A stretch of DNA of 64,000 bases from Ciona savignyi (taxonomy: Eukaryota > Chordata > Ascidiacea > Phlebobranchia > Cionidae), in contig CH001357.1 of assembly GCA_000149265.1 (NCBI GenBank), forward strand, positions 271,748 to 335,747, read 5' to 3'. Positions 46,560 through 59,054 of the stretch are shown here, piece by piece; within the stretch, counting starts at the first letter, position 1, and every line of letters starts with the position of its first letter. Under the pieces are notes generated by a model, which saw only the letters and a list, made by a program, of their open reading frames with translations, ran no database searches and had not been told where the DNA came from. The position numbers were made by a program, and so were the translations under genes.

Positions 46560-47973
46560 CTAATCATTCGTTGCAGCTAAAAGTATGGGAAAATTAAATA
46601 TCATCAAACGATGTATAAATATATAAGCAATACAAAATATGTTATTCAATATTGCAAAGATCAGGTATTTTTGTATCTCAGAATAAAGCGACATGAACAA
46701 ATTTCACCGGTCTAATATGGCTACTTAGTCACTCCTGTGATTCAACTGATTTTATTTGCATCACTAATTTACAGGGCGAAAAGGGAGCACAATATTATCA
46801 TAAGCCACTACTGACTAGAGTAGTTTAAAAACACGGCCTCCTGCTGCACAGGGTGATAAATATATATAGGATCTTACACAGTTGTTCCAACAACCGCCGA
46901 CTTGTTGATTTATTAAAGCGATAAGTTTGTTCTAACAAAGGAACTTATGTTATAGATGACTCATCGAGCGTTTCGTCGGGAAAAAGGAACCATGAATGAA
47001 CTGTTACGTCACAATACAATCCCCTTAACTTTACGCGAAGGAACTCGCGACGGAAACTTCTGTTGCAGCAAGTGAAACTTCGGTGTCGGAAAACACGTCT
47101 GTAATACGACATTACCTATCACATGATACCTGTGACGATGTATTATGTCACAATACAAACAATTACTCCTAATAGCGGCTAACGCTTTGTTATTTATTAA
47201 CGAGCCTTCCGTCTATGGGTTTCGCTCCATATATGGTAAAGCTAACTTCAATGGTATTTAATAATGTTTAATAATATTGTTTTACAAATAGCTTTTAATA
47301 AGTTTAATAATAATTTTTTAAACATGGCATTTAATAATGTTTAATAATAATTTTTCCCAAATAGCATTTAACAATAAATTTTTAAACATGGCATTTAATA
47401 ATGTCTAATAATAAATTTTTACAAATAGCATTTAATAATGTTTAATAATAAATTTTTACAAATGGCATTTAAAAATATTTAATAATAATTTTTTTACAAA
47501 TTACATTTAATAATGTTGACAATATGATATAATTGTGAAAACGTTACCAGAAATGACTTAAAACCTTTGTTCCTTAAGTCGATTTCACCATTGTGACTAA
47601 AAATCCTGAACATATTTTTCCATTGATGAATCACACTAAGGTGAAAAACGTCAAAACAAAGAGTTCGGAATTTCAGGGGGAATCCCCTAAATTGAACAGA
47701 CGGGAATGTCCTTTAAAAAACCGGAACAAATCCCCTGTTGGTTTTTGCTTTCGTCCGTAACACAAATAGATTTAATGTCTCCCGAAATCGCCGCGCATAT
47801 ATGGCTACTTATACGATGAATGACTCATGGGAATTTCCAAAGTGACGTAGTAAAGAACATAGGGGGATCACCTGGTAGGACAACCTATCAATATAGGGAC
47901 GAATCATGCTGCAAATTAATCAGTGTACAATTGACTTCTTTGGGACACCTTAGCTTATTTTACAATTGAGAAT
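46560..47973. other. intergenic stretch upstream of the galaxin-like gene
   Basis: No coding exon is supported. At 47237-47515 there is an AT-rich tandem repeat with 'ggcatttaataatgttta' at about 30-40 bp spacing. The last 150 bases are presumably the promoter of the gene starting at 47974, but no clear core motif is visible. Confidence 0.5.
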
Positions 47974-50900
47974 ATGGCAGTATTAGTTAGATTCCTAATG
48001 CTTGGTATACTGGCAAGCATAGCTCAAGGTAATACTGTTTTTTATTGTTTTTTCATAAATGCCAGAAATCAATTAATGTTAACATAATAATGTTAACATC
48101 TACAAGAAACGCATAAAATAAACAAAATAATACGAAGTAAGAAAGGCGCGTCATAAGTAAAAGTAAAATATTAATTTGTTGCAGTTAATTAACGTAAGGT
48201 GATTTGTTTTGTTGTTTAGCTTAGGTTACTGGTGCGAATAAAGTTAGGATAGGTTATTCATGTTTATCCCCGTGAATGGGAAAACGCGAGCGGCGTACTA
48301 GACCGTGAGTAAATAACTGTTTGTATACTATAGGGAGAAAGATGGCGGTCAGCTGCGAAAAACCAGCCACTTGTTACGGCACTAACGGAGATACATTTTT
48401 GTGCACGACCCAATCCTACTCCTGCTGTGTGGATGGGAAAGGATTAGCGCACCTGGTCGACAGAACGATGGGGGAAGAATGCTGTATCGGTGAGTACATT
48501 TCGTAGGAAATCGTGGATTTTAAAGTAAATATGATATTTGTTTTAATTCCCGAAGTTTTGGAACGTTATAGTTTTTAATATGGCAAACGGTCGAAATAAA
48601 TCGTCCGCAATCCACTTACCTAAGCCACAGTAGTAAGTAGAATACGAAAGGTCAGTGGTGCAATTTTGTTTCAGCCTTCAACTAGGTTCCACTTTGTGCC
48701 TTATACCATTTAAACAGTAGAGTTGTCTAAGTATACAATCGACTAGCAGCGACTGGCATTGATCAAATAAGTCGATTACTGAAGACCGCCGGTAAATTAT
48801 AAGATATTTGTTTTGTTTTCGTAAATGGGGAAATTGTCCCAGCGGGCTATCGCAGCTATGCCAATGTGTATTTTAGTTGTAGTAGAACCCATTAATCACT
48901 TTCCAGCGATATCAGTTACATCCTTTGAGATACCCGAGCGACTGGTTTCGACACCACAACCGTTTGACTGACTGTCGTCAATCAAACTGGCTAAGTCGTG
49001 GTGTTTTGGTGCGTGGCAATGGTCATTAAAGTAGTGCTGCCTTACAGGTGCCCGCTATAGCCCGGTGTATATCCCGATGAAGGGAGAACATTGCATAGAT
49101 GGTAGAGTCGTAGAAACAGCTCCAGTAACACACGCACCTATCTCAAACACAGGTAATAGTTGTTTAAACTAGCTTAAATTTTTCATTTGCCCTAGTTTTC
49201 AACCTAAAGGCAAATTTAAAATTATGAAATTCGATTTTAATCTTTTAAACTATATTTTGTTTAGAGAAAAATTCATTATTGCTTGTATTTTCTTTTTGCC
49301 AATCGTTAAAATACCTATTACCAACGTCACAATACAAAGACAGTTTTTACTAACGTATTATAGCCACTTATCTATTTTTACTGGTATTTCTGTTATGGAC
49401 AGTATACCGCTTAAGAGCTTTGATTTAATTAAATTGTAGTTTCCTATATGCTTTATTCAAAAGCTAGTCAAGCGGAATTTAAGCTACAACATAAGGCTAA
49501 GATTATATTGCCTTAATTCACCACAACTGTGTACATTAAACCACAGGGTAAAATAACGCTGCTTTTTCTTTTTTAGGCCTTTTTTTATAATTCACGATAA
49601 TGGTAAACTTTAGTTTATAGCCTGGTATTTAAAAGTTTGTAAAAAAACAAATTATTTCCACTAAACTAGTCTACCACTGGGTCTTTCACTAGTTCCCCTT
49701 TCCAAGCTGTTTGTATAGAGTCGGTAGAGGTAAAGGGACGTCACAATACTGTAGGGATTTGAGCAAACAATGCTAAAAGGAGAAAAGGGGCAAAGAAGAG
49801 GGGCGCTATAAACACTAATTCTAACTCTACCCCAAACATTAATCTAACCCCAAAACTAAACGTAACTCCAACCTAAGCACTGACACCAAACCTACCGCCA
49901 TATTTTTCATTCTAGTTTGTACTTTTCCATCTTCTCTCTTTTCCTTCTTGTAGTTTTTCTTCGCAAACAACCATAAAATTTAAACGCGGCTTGGCGACTG
50001 GCGTGACGTCTTATGGTGCAATAGTCATGTAACTGAAGCGTGTCTTGAAAAGTAGCGATGTTATTCCGTTTCTATAGATTTGAAGTAAATATTACTAGGC
50101 TCAGTACCGGTGTTTTTCCTTTAGTTTTGTAGGACTGTAAAAGAACATACCGGTAGGTAAATAAAAAGCGTTTATTAAGTACATACTAGTCAATTTGTTG
50201 ATTCTTGACCAATACATAGGTATTTTCCACACTAACGTTTAAATACCACATTTCTTCTTCTCTAAGAAAAGTTTCTAAACTTTTCCACGCGAGATTATAA
50301 CGATGAAATATTTTTATCAAGCAAAAGCGCAAAGTCCGACCGGTTAGTCTGGCGGACGGTGGCGGTTTAGTGCGATTCCTTTTAACCGAAAGGTTGCTGA
50401 TTCGAAACTGGTCGCTAGCTAGTCGGTTGTGTCCTTGGGCATTTGGCAAGCCACTTAACGGACATTGCCTGAACCCCGCGGATTATTGAGTTCTACTCAA
50501 TTGAAGGAACGTGTCAATCATACACAACACACTGCAATAGCTCTGGTAACCCGACGATGGGCGCGAGGTGATCTGACGATTGCCTTTACAAACATTGTAC
50601 TTTACAAACATAACTAGTTATAAAGTTATATTAAAGATATTCGACAAATAGATTTGAAAATCTTAATTTTTACTGGTCAGCTTTATTTATAATAATATCT
50701 ATGTTTTGCAGATCGCCTTGTTGAGTGTAATGACATCACACACCCATTGTGTTGTAATGGAGTACGCATCTCAAACAATCACCTTTGTGATCGAAGAACT
50801 GGAAAACCTGTTTTGAAGCGTCACAAGTCTCATAATGACGTATGCAACAGCAGCAGTTTCAACAACATAGTAAACGTAGGTTTTACTGTAGCATAGCAAA

Positions 50901-52476
50901 CTTATAAATATGATAGATTTTAAGTTGGATTATCCAACCACTTTATATCCTGTGCAAGGCACTATATTGGGATCTTTTACCTAACACTGATTTTACTGTA
51001 CACTTTTATCGAGGCTTTACAATATTAAATTTTATTTAATTTGTTTATTATTAACAAATTAATGATGAGTTTTACTGCATATGGCATTAAGCTAACTAAT
51101 CGCGCCCACCATCTGGACGCAATTTTAGTGTGTTGCGTATGATTCAGAAGTTTCTTTAATTTTGCAGAATCTATCATTCCACTTGGTTTAGGCAATGTCC
51201 GTTAGGTGCCTTGCCCAAGAACACACGCGACTATACTATAAAGAACACTGTAACTTTAGCAATTTAAATGTAGGCATTGTTTGTTTTAGGTTCTCTCTTA
51301 ACGGTTTTATTACACAGACTTGCCGAAACGACCGATTGATAGTGAAACGCGACCAATGTTTAGATCGAGAGATGTTTCACTGTTGTCACGGGATTCCGGT
51401 GCTTAAAACTGGGCAAGCCAAGCAAGAGGCGTGTTGTGTCGGGGACCAATGCCAGCGCAAAAGTAAGTTAAACGCACCGTCAACCCAAAGGTTTCGAACC
51501 AGATGTTGGTTAGGATGGGATATTCATGTTTATCCCCTAGGATGGGAAAACCAAGGGGGTTATCACACGGCAATCGTCGGATCACCTCGCGCCCACCGCC
51601 GAGTTACTGGAGCTCTTGCAGTATTTTGTGTATGCTAGACACGTTCCTTCAATTTGGTAGAACCCATTAATCCGCTGGGTTCAAGAAATGTCAGTTAAAT
51701 GCCTTGCCCAAGAACACAACCGAGTAGCTAGCGAACAGTTTAAAACCTGCAACCCATCGGTTGAAAGGCGTCGCACTAAACCGCCAGACTAACCGGCCGG
51801 ACGATTGTAGGCGTTTAGTTTTTTTTTTCTTTATTACATTAAAGAAGAATAGCACAGTTATTTAAAAACGAGGCACAATAAAACGGCCCAACCACAGTAG
51901 TTTAGTACGTCAGTAAATACACACGGTATAACGCTTCCTTAACCAAGTGAATTAGTGGGTTTAATAAAATAGAATGTTGTACATTAGAGAACATTTTAGA
52001 AATAAAATAAAACTTTTTCCGAAAGTTCTCAATATGAATAGTATTCTATTAGTTTAAGTTTTTTCGGCTCAAAACATGTATATCTTATTATCTTATTTTG
52101 ATAAGTCAACTTAATGTGAAAATCAACAGAAACTGTTGGCCGGTTCGAGTCGTCTGAGCCAGTTTTGGTCGCCATTCTTATCCAGAGGTCAACTCGACGA
52201 GGGAATCGGTGTGTGCACAAAGGAATGATGAAAATTGAGAGTCCTGTCCAGCCGGGAATACCAGAGGGCTGGCAAAATGCTATCATCCGGGAACGAAATA
52301 CGCATTGTATTCCCTTGAAAACCGGCGAATTTTACTTCGTACTGATGGAACGGCGGTCCAGTCAACTTTTTTCCAGCAGAATTAAGTTGACAAACAAGAA
52401 TAAATACACCATCAAGAAATCATCACGCAAAATGGCGCGAAGTTATGACCGCGAAATGCAACAATGGGGATTATGA
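47974..52476 (+). CDS. secreted galaxin-like cysteine-rich protein, 6 exons
   Basis: Exons 47974-48028, 48334-48489, 49048-49152, 50712-50875, 51318-51462 and 52130-52476 have AG/GT borders and join in phases 1, 1, 1, 0, 1 to give 323 residues. Exon 1 is a signal peptide (MAVLVRFLMLGILASIAQ). The mature part has at least five di-cysteine motifs (SCCVDGKG, ECCIG, LCCNGV, HCCHGI, ACCVGDQC) spaced 20-50 residues apart with single cysteines between. That pattern is characteristic of galaxins and galaxin-like extracellular proteins, which in corals are skeletal-matrix proteins; in a soft-bodied chordate an extracellular-matrix role is likelier. The C-terminal 115 residues are basic with few cysteines. 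The family assignment rests on the di-Cys pattern only. Confidence 0.7.
49785..49965. mobile_element. decayed copy of the GGAGGGAA MITE
   Basis: Termini 'ctaaaaggagaaaagggg' and 'ctctcttttccttcttgtag', with the shared core 'aacactaattctaactcta'. It lies in intron 3 of the galaxin-like gene. Confidence 0.6.
50335..50585 (+). repeat. tRNA-derived SINE, 3' truncated
   Basis: Forward copy with a short duplication in its head ('ctggcggacggtggcggttt'). It ends at 'gatctgacgattgcc' without the tail. It lies in intron 3 of the galaxin-like gene. Confidence 0.8.
51505..51800 (-). repeat. tRNA-derived SINE, full length, reverse
   Basis: Complete reverse copy from 'ggatgggatattcatgttta' to 'gccagactaaccggccgg'. 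It lies in intron 5 of the galaxin-like gene. Confidence 0.88.
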
Positions 52477-52984
52477 TGTTTCTTTTCCTTTAGCGTTCTA
52501 GTTTATTACAAGCTGCTGTAGACAATTTGCTTTATTGTATATATCGTCTTGTGTCATAAATATTGCTTTATTATATATATCGCGTCTTGTGTCATAAATA
52601 CGGTAAAAAAAACAGACATTGTTTACCATCAAAGAGCGCGACTGTTGCTATGACATTAAATATTGTACATTTTTTCATTGTGCCAAAACCTTGTTATCGC
52701 TGGCCTGCTGACTACTCATAGGTCTATGCAATTCCTTAGCATTATTTATACATGCTGGTGCTGTTATTGTTTACCTTTAAATGCACATTTATATTATCCT
52801 TTTTATACTTTCAACTGTGTTTTGTACTTTTTTATTTAATGTCCATAGCTGCTTTAAAAATGCTTTTCTACTTAATTTAATGTACATAGACCCACATAGA
52901 CTTTGTATATACAATATATTTTTGAAACATGTCAAACCATTGTGATAACTTGTTTATTTTATCCGTAATTTAAAGGGGGGATAG

Positions 52985-53225
52985 GATAGCATAGGATAGG
53001 ATTGGATATTCATGTTTATCCCCGTGAATGGGAAAACCAAGGGTGTTAACACACAGGTAAATCGCCAGATCGTCTCGCGCATAGCGTTACTGGTGCTATT
53101 GCAGTGTGTTGTGTATATGAAACACACGTTCCTTCAATTAAGTAGAACCCATTAATCCGCTGGGTTCAGGCAATGTCGGTTAAGTGCCTTGCCCAAGGAC
53201 ACAACCAACTAGCTAGCGACCATTT
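52985..53225 (-). repeat. tRNA-derived SINE, reverse, head missing
   Basis: The tail shows a clear pentamer array ('aggatagcataggatagg') before the body. The sequence is lost in the head after 'actagctagcgaccatt'. Confidence 0.85.
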
Positions 53226-53499
53226 TTTTTAAATGTCATAGAGGAGCTAGTTAAAACATCAATATAAAAACTGTATTTGCGTAGTTCATATTGTTGACCT
53301 TAAGCCTTTATATCAAATGATTGTATAGTCGAAACCAGTAACTTTCTATTCGCACTGGACGACATACAACTGCAAACAAAATATTAAAGTATAAAATGAA
53401 ACGATTAGTCTGTGGAAAACGCAAACGAAAATAATCAAACAAAAGCAGAATTATTTGAGATAATTATCCTTTACACCAGATACTTTTGTTTTATCAATA

Positions 53500-54925
53500 C
53501 TTACTGTGGAAATCACTTCGCGTGTTAAAACCAAGGATCGTCGTCTCTTTTGAAGCCCTCCATTGCAATACCAGCATTTCACACGATCTCTGTCGCGCGG
53601 AAAATATATGCGTGTTACTAGACCAAATAAGCACCAGAATAACTACATCAGCAATTTATCCTATATAAAATAATCCCGCGTTGGCAATCTGTCGAGGGGT
53701 TGCAAGCAGTGATGGAATCCAAAATTTTTAAAACAGGTTATCTTTTCTAACGTACTTATTACTAACAACAGGTTTCCTAAAAGGTCTAATGTCTGTAAAA
53801 AAGCAAGAATCGGATCGGTGATTATCCCGACGTTCCAAGAACGGGTTCGACCGAACCCATGCGAACCTTTTTAATCACTGATTGCAAGTACTTGTCGTAA
53901 CGACCAACTCGCCAGGTTGCCAGTTAAAGTTTGCAACCCTGAGGTTTCATTTCTAATATGTGGGTTGAATGGTTCGTTGCATGGGAATAATGAGGTGTTC
54001 GGGATTCCTGCTTCCCTGGTTTCTGATGGTGTTTCCATCACTTCCGGTGGTGGTTGTTGGACAGTTGCTGTTTGTCCTGGTAATACTGGTTGGATAAGAT
54101 AATTATGTTTATCCCCATGAGTGGGAAAACCAAGGGGTTTAACACACAGGAAATCGTCAGATCACCTCGCGCCCACTGTCGGGTTACCGGAGCTATTGCT
54201 GTGTGTTGTATATATGATAGACACGTTTTTTCAATTTATTAAAACCCATTAATCCGCTGGGTTCAGGCAATGTTCGTAAAATGCCTTGCCCAAGGACACA
54301 ACCGACTATAGCTAGCGACCAGGTTCGAATCTGCAACCTTTCGGTTGAAGGGTCACGCAATAAACCACTAGACTTATCTGCCGGACTGGTTGAAGTATGG
54401 TTTTTACACTCCTAAATAAGTGTTAAATCAAATGCATTTATGTGCTGCAATTAGTGGAGTTTCATTTTATTTTATTTTTCCACTCTGAGACTCTTTTGGG
54501 CCACACGTGCCCCTAAAGTCGGTTCCCTCTCAGTACTGGCCGTACTTTACTACCCACAGGCTTTATATCGTTTCGTCTTAATTAATTTTTGTTTGCACAT
54601 TATTGTACTTTTGCCTAGGTTTGGCGACCGCGTATCCTATATTTATTTAATTATATTCTTAAATGATGTGTTTTAACAATTGTTCGTGTTACCGTCCTTT
54701 GCTGTTCCTATGCCTTAATTTGATTCGTTTTTTTTTAAATAGAGGAAAAAAAAACTAAAATCTAAAAATATGGTTCTGTCTGGTGCACTGATAGATGGTT
54801 TGGCAACACAACAAGTCAAGTATTGCGATTGACAGTGACGTTGTTCAACACTTCTCCTGCCGATATAGCTCGCTTCTCTATAGGTCGTTGTGCACTGGTT
54901 TGTGGAGGACTTCGTAAGATCAACT
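53500..54925 (-). pseudogene. decayed BIR-domain (IAP family) gene
   Basis: On the minus strand 53500-53622 reads DRVKCWYCNGGL and then, after a frameshift, RDDDPWF, stop, HAK, stop, FPQ. This is the zinc-binding half of a BIR repeat (CxxC, DDPWxxHAKxFP) with two stops. The exon at 53871-54085 reads a Pro/Thr-rich linker and then NPHIRNETSGLQT, the start of a BIR, with a frameshift before NWQPGELVVTTS. A further open stretch at 54816-54925 ends in TGA and may be an upstream linker exon. BIR proteins bind caspases or Smac-like peptides; this copy cannot encode one intact. A full reverse SINE (54090-54392) lies between the segments. Confidence 0.6.
54090..54392 (-). repeat. tRNA-derived SINE, full length, reverse
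   Basis: Complete reverse copy. Its tail directly adjoins the acceptor of the pseudogene exon that ends at 54085. Confidence 0.88.
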
Positions 54926-55372
54926 CTGTATGACAATAACCATAATTTTAGCTTTGTGATTATAGCAGCAGAAACCGGTGCTAGGTATCGTAACTGTTAA
55001 GATACACGTTAATAAATTATCTAAATTAACGACTTTAAACAGTTTTGGTATTTTAAATAAAAGGTATATATTTGTGGTGTCAGTTCCATTAGCAAATTCG
55101 CAAGTTATACGCTGTGTTGCATCAAGTTTGGACTTCTACTCTACTTAAAGAAATCCCTTTTCCATTTTTAAGGACGATACCCCATACTACAATTTGTCCG
55201 ATATCGATCTCCTTTCAATGACGATGACAAATCTTCTAATCTTTTTTGGCAGAGGATGATATACAGTTAAAAAGAGAGTTTTGGTTTTCAAAAAAAAATA
55301 AAAAAGAGTGTCGTAACGTTTTTATCTTATACAAAGGTTATAACGTTTGTTTCCTTTGTAAATGCTGTAAAC

Positions 55373-55702
55373 CAGTGCTTCTCAAATGGTGCGCCGCGAC
55401 TCATTGGTGCGCCACAGAAATTAGCTAGGTGCGCCACACGCATTTCGTAAATTTACGACATAGTGTGCATATATTATAAACTACTAAACTTTCGAAAAGC
55501 AAAAGCTCTTAAAGAAACAGTTATTTCGTTATGTGGAAAATTTGGTGATGAAATTATTTAAATTAAAGTATAAATTTTCCATATTTTTCCTAAATTGTTT
55601 AAGTATTTAACATATTGTTTTGACTCGCCGTGCAAAGTGCGCCCGTTCGTTTCCTAATTGATCTCGGGTGCGCCACGAGGTCAGAAAGATCGAGAACCAC
55701 TG
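55373..55702. mobile_element. non-autonomous hAT element with perfect 8-bp TSD
   Basis: Termini 'cagtgcttctcaaatgg' and 'cgagaaccactg'. Both flanks are 'ctgtaaac' (55365-55372, 55703-55710). The inner termini share 'gtgcgccac' blocks in opposite polarity. The 330-bp interior has no transposase. Confidence 0.92.
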
Positions 55703-56120
55703 CTGTAAACGGACCTCTCTTTTACATTTGTCCCGATATCGGGAATTCCCCCTGGTTTTCTGAAAAATTAAAAGTCGAGTCAAACTTTCGGCAAAAAAAG
55801 AATGAAAACGGTGAAAAATCAAAATGTGATATACATAAATTTTAAAAATCAGAAAATCGTCCTCTAAAACTAGTAGAAACTGTTTGGTATCGACATTCGT
55901 TTAAATTATTGTTTACTTTCGGCAATTTCTTTATGCAAACGAAATTTAACCCGAGTCGTGGAGGCACGTTGCTTTTTTTCTCTTTGTGATGTTGTTTTTA
56001 AGTTCCGTCTTATTTATTTCACTTTTACTCCGTATTGTTTTAAACAGATTTTAAGTAGGCCATTAATTAGAAATTGTTGTTGACCCCTGTTTTTGCTGGT
56101 TGGGAAAAAGAATCCCAAAA

Positions 56121-58163
56121 ATGGCAGACAATGAAACACCATCTGCCCAGAGACGGGATACAAGAAACAATGTTGGAAACGTTCAACAATTTCCTAGAAT
56201 CCATCCAAACAATGTCAACAATTTTAACCTTTACAACCGCGAGGGGGTTTTTATGCATTATTTATTTTTAAATCTTACTATGCGATATACAAGGTTTTTT
56301 AAACCTGTATCAAGACGTCTTATAGAGTTCTTCACACTTATGAATGCAATTGGAATGCTATCTTTGCTTGTTTACATCCATTTTGCACTTGTACGCAGCA
56401 CCAGCGATTGCCTGAACCATGTCACCGATATCTGGCCTCGTCACGGGATTCTTCGTGCCCAGATCAGCCGAAATGCGTCTTTGCCGAATTATAAACTCTA
56501 CTTTGCAACTGAGCCGATTGATGAGTCACAATTGTCATTGCAAGTCACAGGTTCAACTATGGAGTTTAAATACACAGCTCCGGTCCGTAATGACCATCTT
56601 GCAAATTTAAAACATTGGCAACATGACATTTTTCAGAAGTATCCATTTGCGATTCAGGGTTTAAAGAACCAGACCATGAAAGTTACACCCAATACTGCAA
56701 AAATTCAAGCACTGAGAATGTTCGGTTTGTTTGAAAAAAAGTGTCCGGTGCTTGTTGACACTTACATTGAAGATTTTAAACTTTCGATGATGTCTAAAAT
56801 GGCCGCCGTCCTGCCCCATCTAACAATGAAGTATTCTGACAAGAATAAAGAGAGTTTTAAAGAGGATGAGATATTAGCAGAGGAACACTTTGAAAATATT
56901 TTTAGTCCATTTGAACCATCACCGATTCGGAGTTATTATGCAATTGAGTACAGTTCTGAGTTTGGATATTTACGTCTCTCGTCAGAAGCGCGAAGTGTAC
57001 TGTCCATACCCACACTTGTGGTGAACTTAAACCCAGATAAAGAGCAATGCTTTGGGACTGGCCTCAAGAAGTTTATGCTGGATACATTCCTAGGTTATGA
57101 TGATTTCTTGATGACCAGCATAAAAAAGTTGGCTGAGAGAGATAACTCTCAGGGTTATCTACGAAACTTAGTAACTGGGGAGTACTTCCGCTTTGTAACA
57201 CTCTGGGTTAATCATGCGTCAGTTATCATCGCCCTTTCAGCCATGATTGTATTCACACTAATCGTAACAATGTTGCTACGGTATTCCTATCATCAAATCT
57301 TCATGTTCATGGTCGAAGTACTGCGGCTGTTGGACACCGACACCAGACTTGCGTTCCCAGCTGCCCCGATGCTTACCATCATACTTGCATTAGTTGGAAT
57401 GGAGGAAATAATGACAGAGTTTTTCCACGACTCCACTGTAGCTTTCTATGTGATCCTGATCATTTGGGCAGCTGATCAGTTTGACGTTGTTTGCCTGCAT
57501 ACCGTGATAGGTAGACGGTATTGGGTGCGGTTCTTTTATTTATACCACTTTTCATTTTATGTCTACCATTACCGTTTCAATGGACAGTACAGCAAGCTTG
57601 CATTGTTTACCTCGTGGCTCCTTATACTTCACTCCATGCTATACTTTCTCCACCATTATGAGTTGCCAGCAATCCACAGACAAATAGTGGTGATAAACGA
57701 ACGAAATCGGCAGAACCAAGCCAACAATCAAAGCCCTGGCAATGGCGGGAACAATGGAGAAACAGCCCCTCAAAATAGAGATGAAAACTTACAGACCCAA
57801 TCTCAAGAGCCTGATGCCTCAGCAACCCCACCGAGTGACAACCCACAACCTCCTGCAAACACACAGGAACCAGGAGAATTGGATATAAGTGAGATCATTG
57901 GCCTTGATTTATCTGAAAACTCTCTCTCTGAAAAAAACTTTTGTATAGAACAAGACTTGTACACTTACAGTCAATTTGTAAACAGTCCTAGTTACCTAAT
58001 GCATTACTTTTCAGAGATTTCTGTTTTTGGAAAATATGTTTTTAAGGTTGGAATGGCTTGTACACTTTGCATTGTTGCAGCAGTTTTAATGGCACTTACT
58101 GTTCACAATAATCTATCTCCGGGTTTATACCTAAAGCCGTTAGATGTGAAAGCCTTGTTTTAA
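56121..58163 (+). CDS. TMEM259: membralin (TMEM259)
   Basis: An uninterrupted 680-residue frame from ATG 56121 (good context, AAAATGG) to TAA. Membralin is a multi-pass ER membrane protein that works with RNF185 and TMUB in ER-associated degradation. The match runs along the whole protein: RRLIEFFTLMNAIGMLSLL is the first membrane helix, followed by DIWPRHGILR in the lumenal loop. The conserved core has RSYYAIEYSSEFGYLRLS, FLGYDDFLMTSIKKLAE, MLLRYSYHQIFMFMVEVLR, FPAAPMLTIILALVGMEEI and the FFYLYHFSFYVYHYRFNGQY block. A Gln/Asn/Pro-rich disordered region follows (about residues 515-600), then a last hydrophobic segment (VFKVGMACTLCIVAAVLMAL). Vertebrate genes are split, so a single coding exon is notable. 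The acceptor-like 'attgttttaaacag' ending at 56047 could be a 5'UTR intron or spliced-leader site. Confidence 0.97.
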   Translation: MADNETPSAQRRDTRNNVGNVQQFPRIHPNNVNNFNLYNREGVFMHYLFLNLTMRYTRFFKPVSRRLIEFFTLMNAIGMLSLLVYIHFALVRSTSDCLNHVTDIWPRHGILRAQISRNASLPNYKLYFATEPIDESQLSLQVTGSTMEFKYTAPVRNDHLANLKHWQHDIFQKYPFAIQGLKNQTMKVTPNTAKIQALRMFGLFEKKCPVLVDTYIEDFKLSMMSKMAAVLPHLTMKYSDKNKESFKEDEILAEEHFENIFSPFEPSPIRSYYAIEYSSEFGYLRLSSEARSVLSIPTLVVNLNPDKEQCFGTGLKKFMLDTFLGYDDFLMTSIKKLAERDNSQGYLRNLVTGEYFRFVTLWVNHASVIIALSAMIVFTLIVTMLLRYSYHQIFMFMVEVLRLLDTDTRLAFPAAPMLTIILALVGMEEIMTEFFHDSTVAFYVILIIWAADQFDVVCLHTVIGRRYWVRFFYLYHFSFYVYHYRFNGQYSKLALFTSWLLILHSMLYFLHHYELPAIHRQIVVINERNRQNQANNQSPGNGGNNGETAPQNRDENLQTQSQEPDASATPPSDNPQPPANTQEPGELDISEIIGLDLSENSLSEKNFCIEQDLYTYSQFVNSPSYLMHYFSEISVFGKYVFKVGMACTLCIVAAVLMALTVHNNLSPGLYLKPLDVKALF

Positions 58164-58824
58164 ATAAATCTTCAATTTTATTGCTCTTGATTCACCACTG
58201 GAGATTTTTTCCCATAACTAAATTGTTTAGAAGGTTAAAAATACTTTCCTTTACTTAGCATATGTTTGACAGTTTAGGTTCTCTATAAATAAGAAGGCCT
58301 TGTTTTATTTTACCATCTTTTGTCCCTAACAAGTGTATTCTTTTTCTGTGGTTTGTTTTTATTATCACTTTTATTAATTTCACCGCACTGCACGTTTTAA
58401 TGCATGATGGTGATTTGTAATTTAAACATCACACTGTGGTGTGATAGTGCTTTCATTAATTTTACTGGTTGACTAATTGTTGCTTGTTTATACAGTGTTT
58501 AGTATTCGGACTAAAACTCAAGCGATTTTTACACTACTAAATTTTACAGCCTAGTTTTACCAAGTTAAATAGTTCCAAAAATTCATACTAGTGCTGGGTT
58601 TAAAACTTTACCATAATAACCTAATTAATGTGCAGCTTTGTCTTTTTTATCAAGCATTTAACATTCATCGATTTTGCTTTTTAAAAACTACCAGTAAACC
58701 TATTCTCCAAGTAATAACCTATGTAACCAAGGCATTGGGTTCTTGAATACCACATAAAACAGCAGCCATACAGATATTTTTGTCAACGTTTAATAGTATC
58801 AACTGTAAAACTTTGTATTGCAGA

Positions 58825-58830
58825 AATAAA
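58825..58830 (+). terminator. candidate poly(A) signal for membralin
   Basis: Canonical aataaa about 660 bases after the membralin stop. Another lies at 58927. No competing gene starts before SEC61G, which is convergent. Confidence 0.5.
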
Positions 58831-59054
58831 ACATATACAACACATGACTTATTGTTGCATTTTAACAAAATAAAACTTTCATAATCAGCACATCAAGAAC
58901 ACAATTTTGATATAACTTTCTGTTTCAATAAACAATTTTTAAGTTTCAACGACGGTAATTTGAATTAGTTTTTCGCCGAAACGAATTTTACAAAACACCA
59001 GTCTAAAATTTCCCATAAATTTCTATACAAAACGTAGTCCAACGTCGCCTTTTC

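Noticed and set aside
53486..53668. 60-residue plus-strand frame
   Set aside because: It is antisense to the BIR remnant, with no splice sites or recognisable motif.
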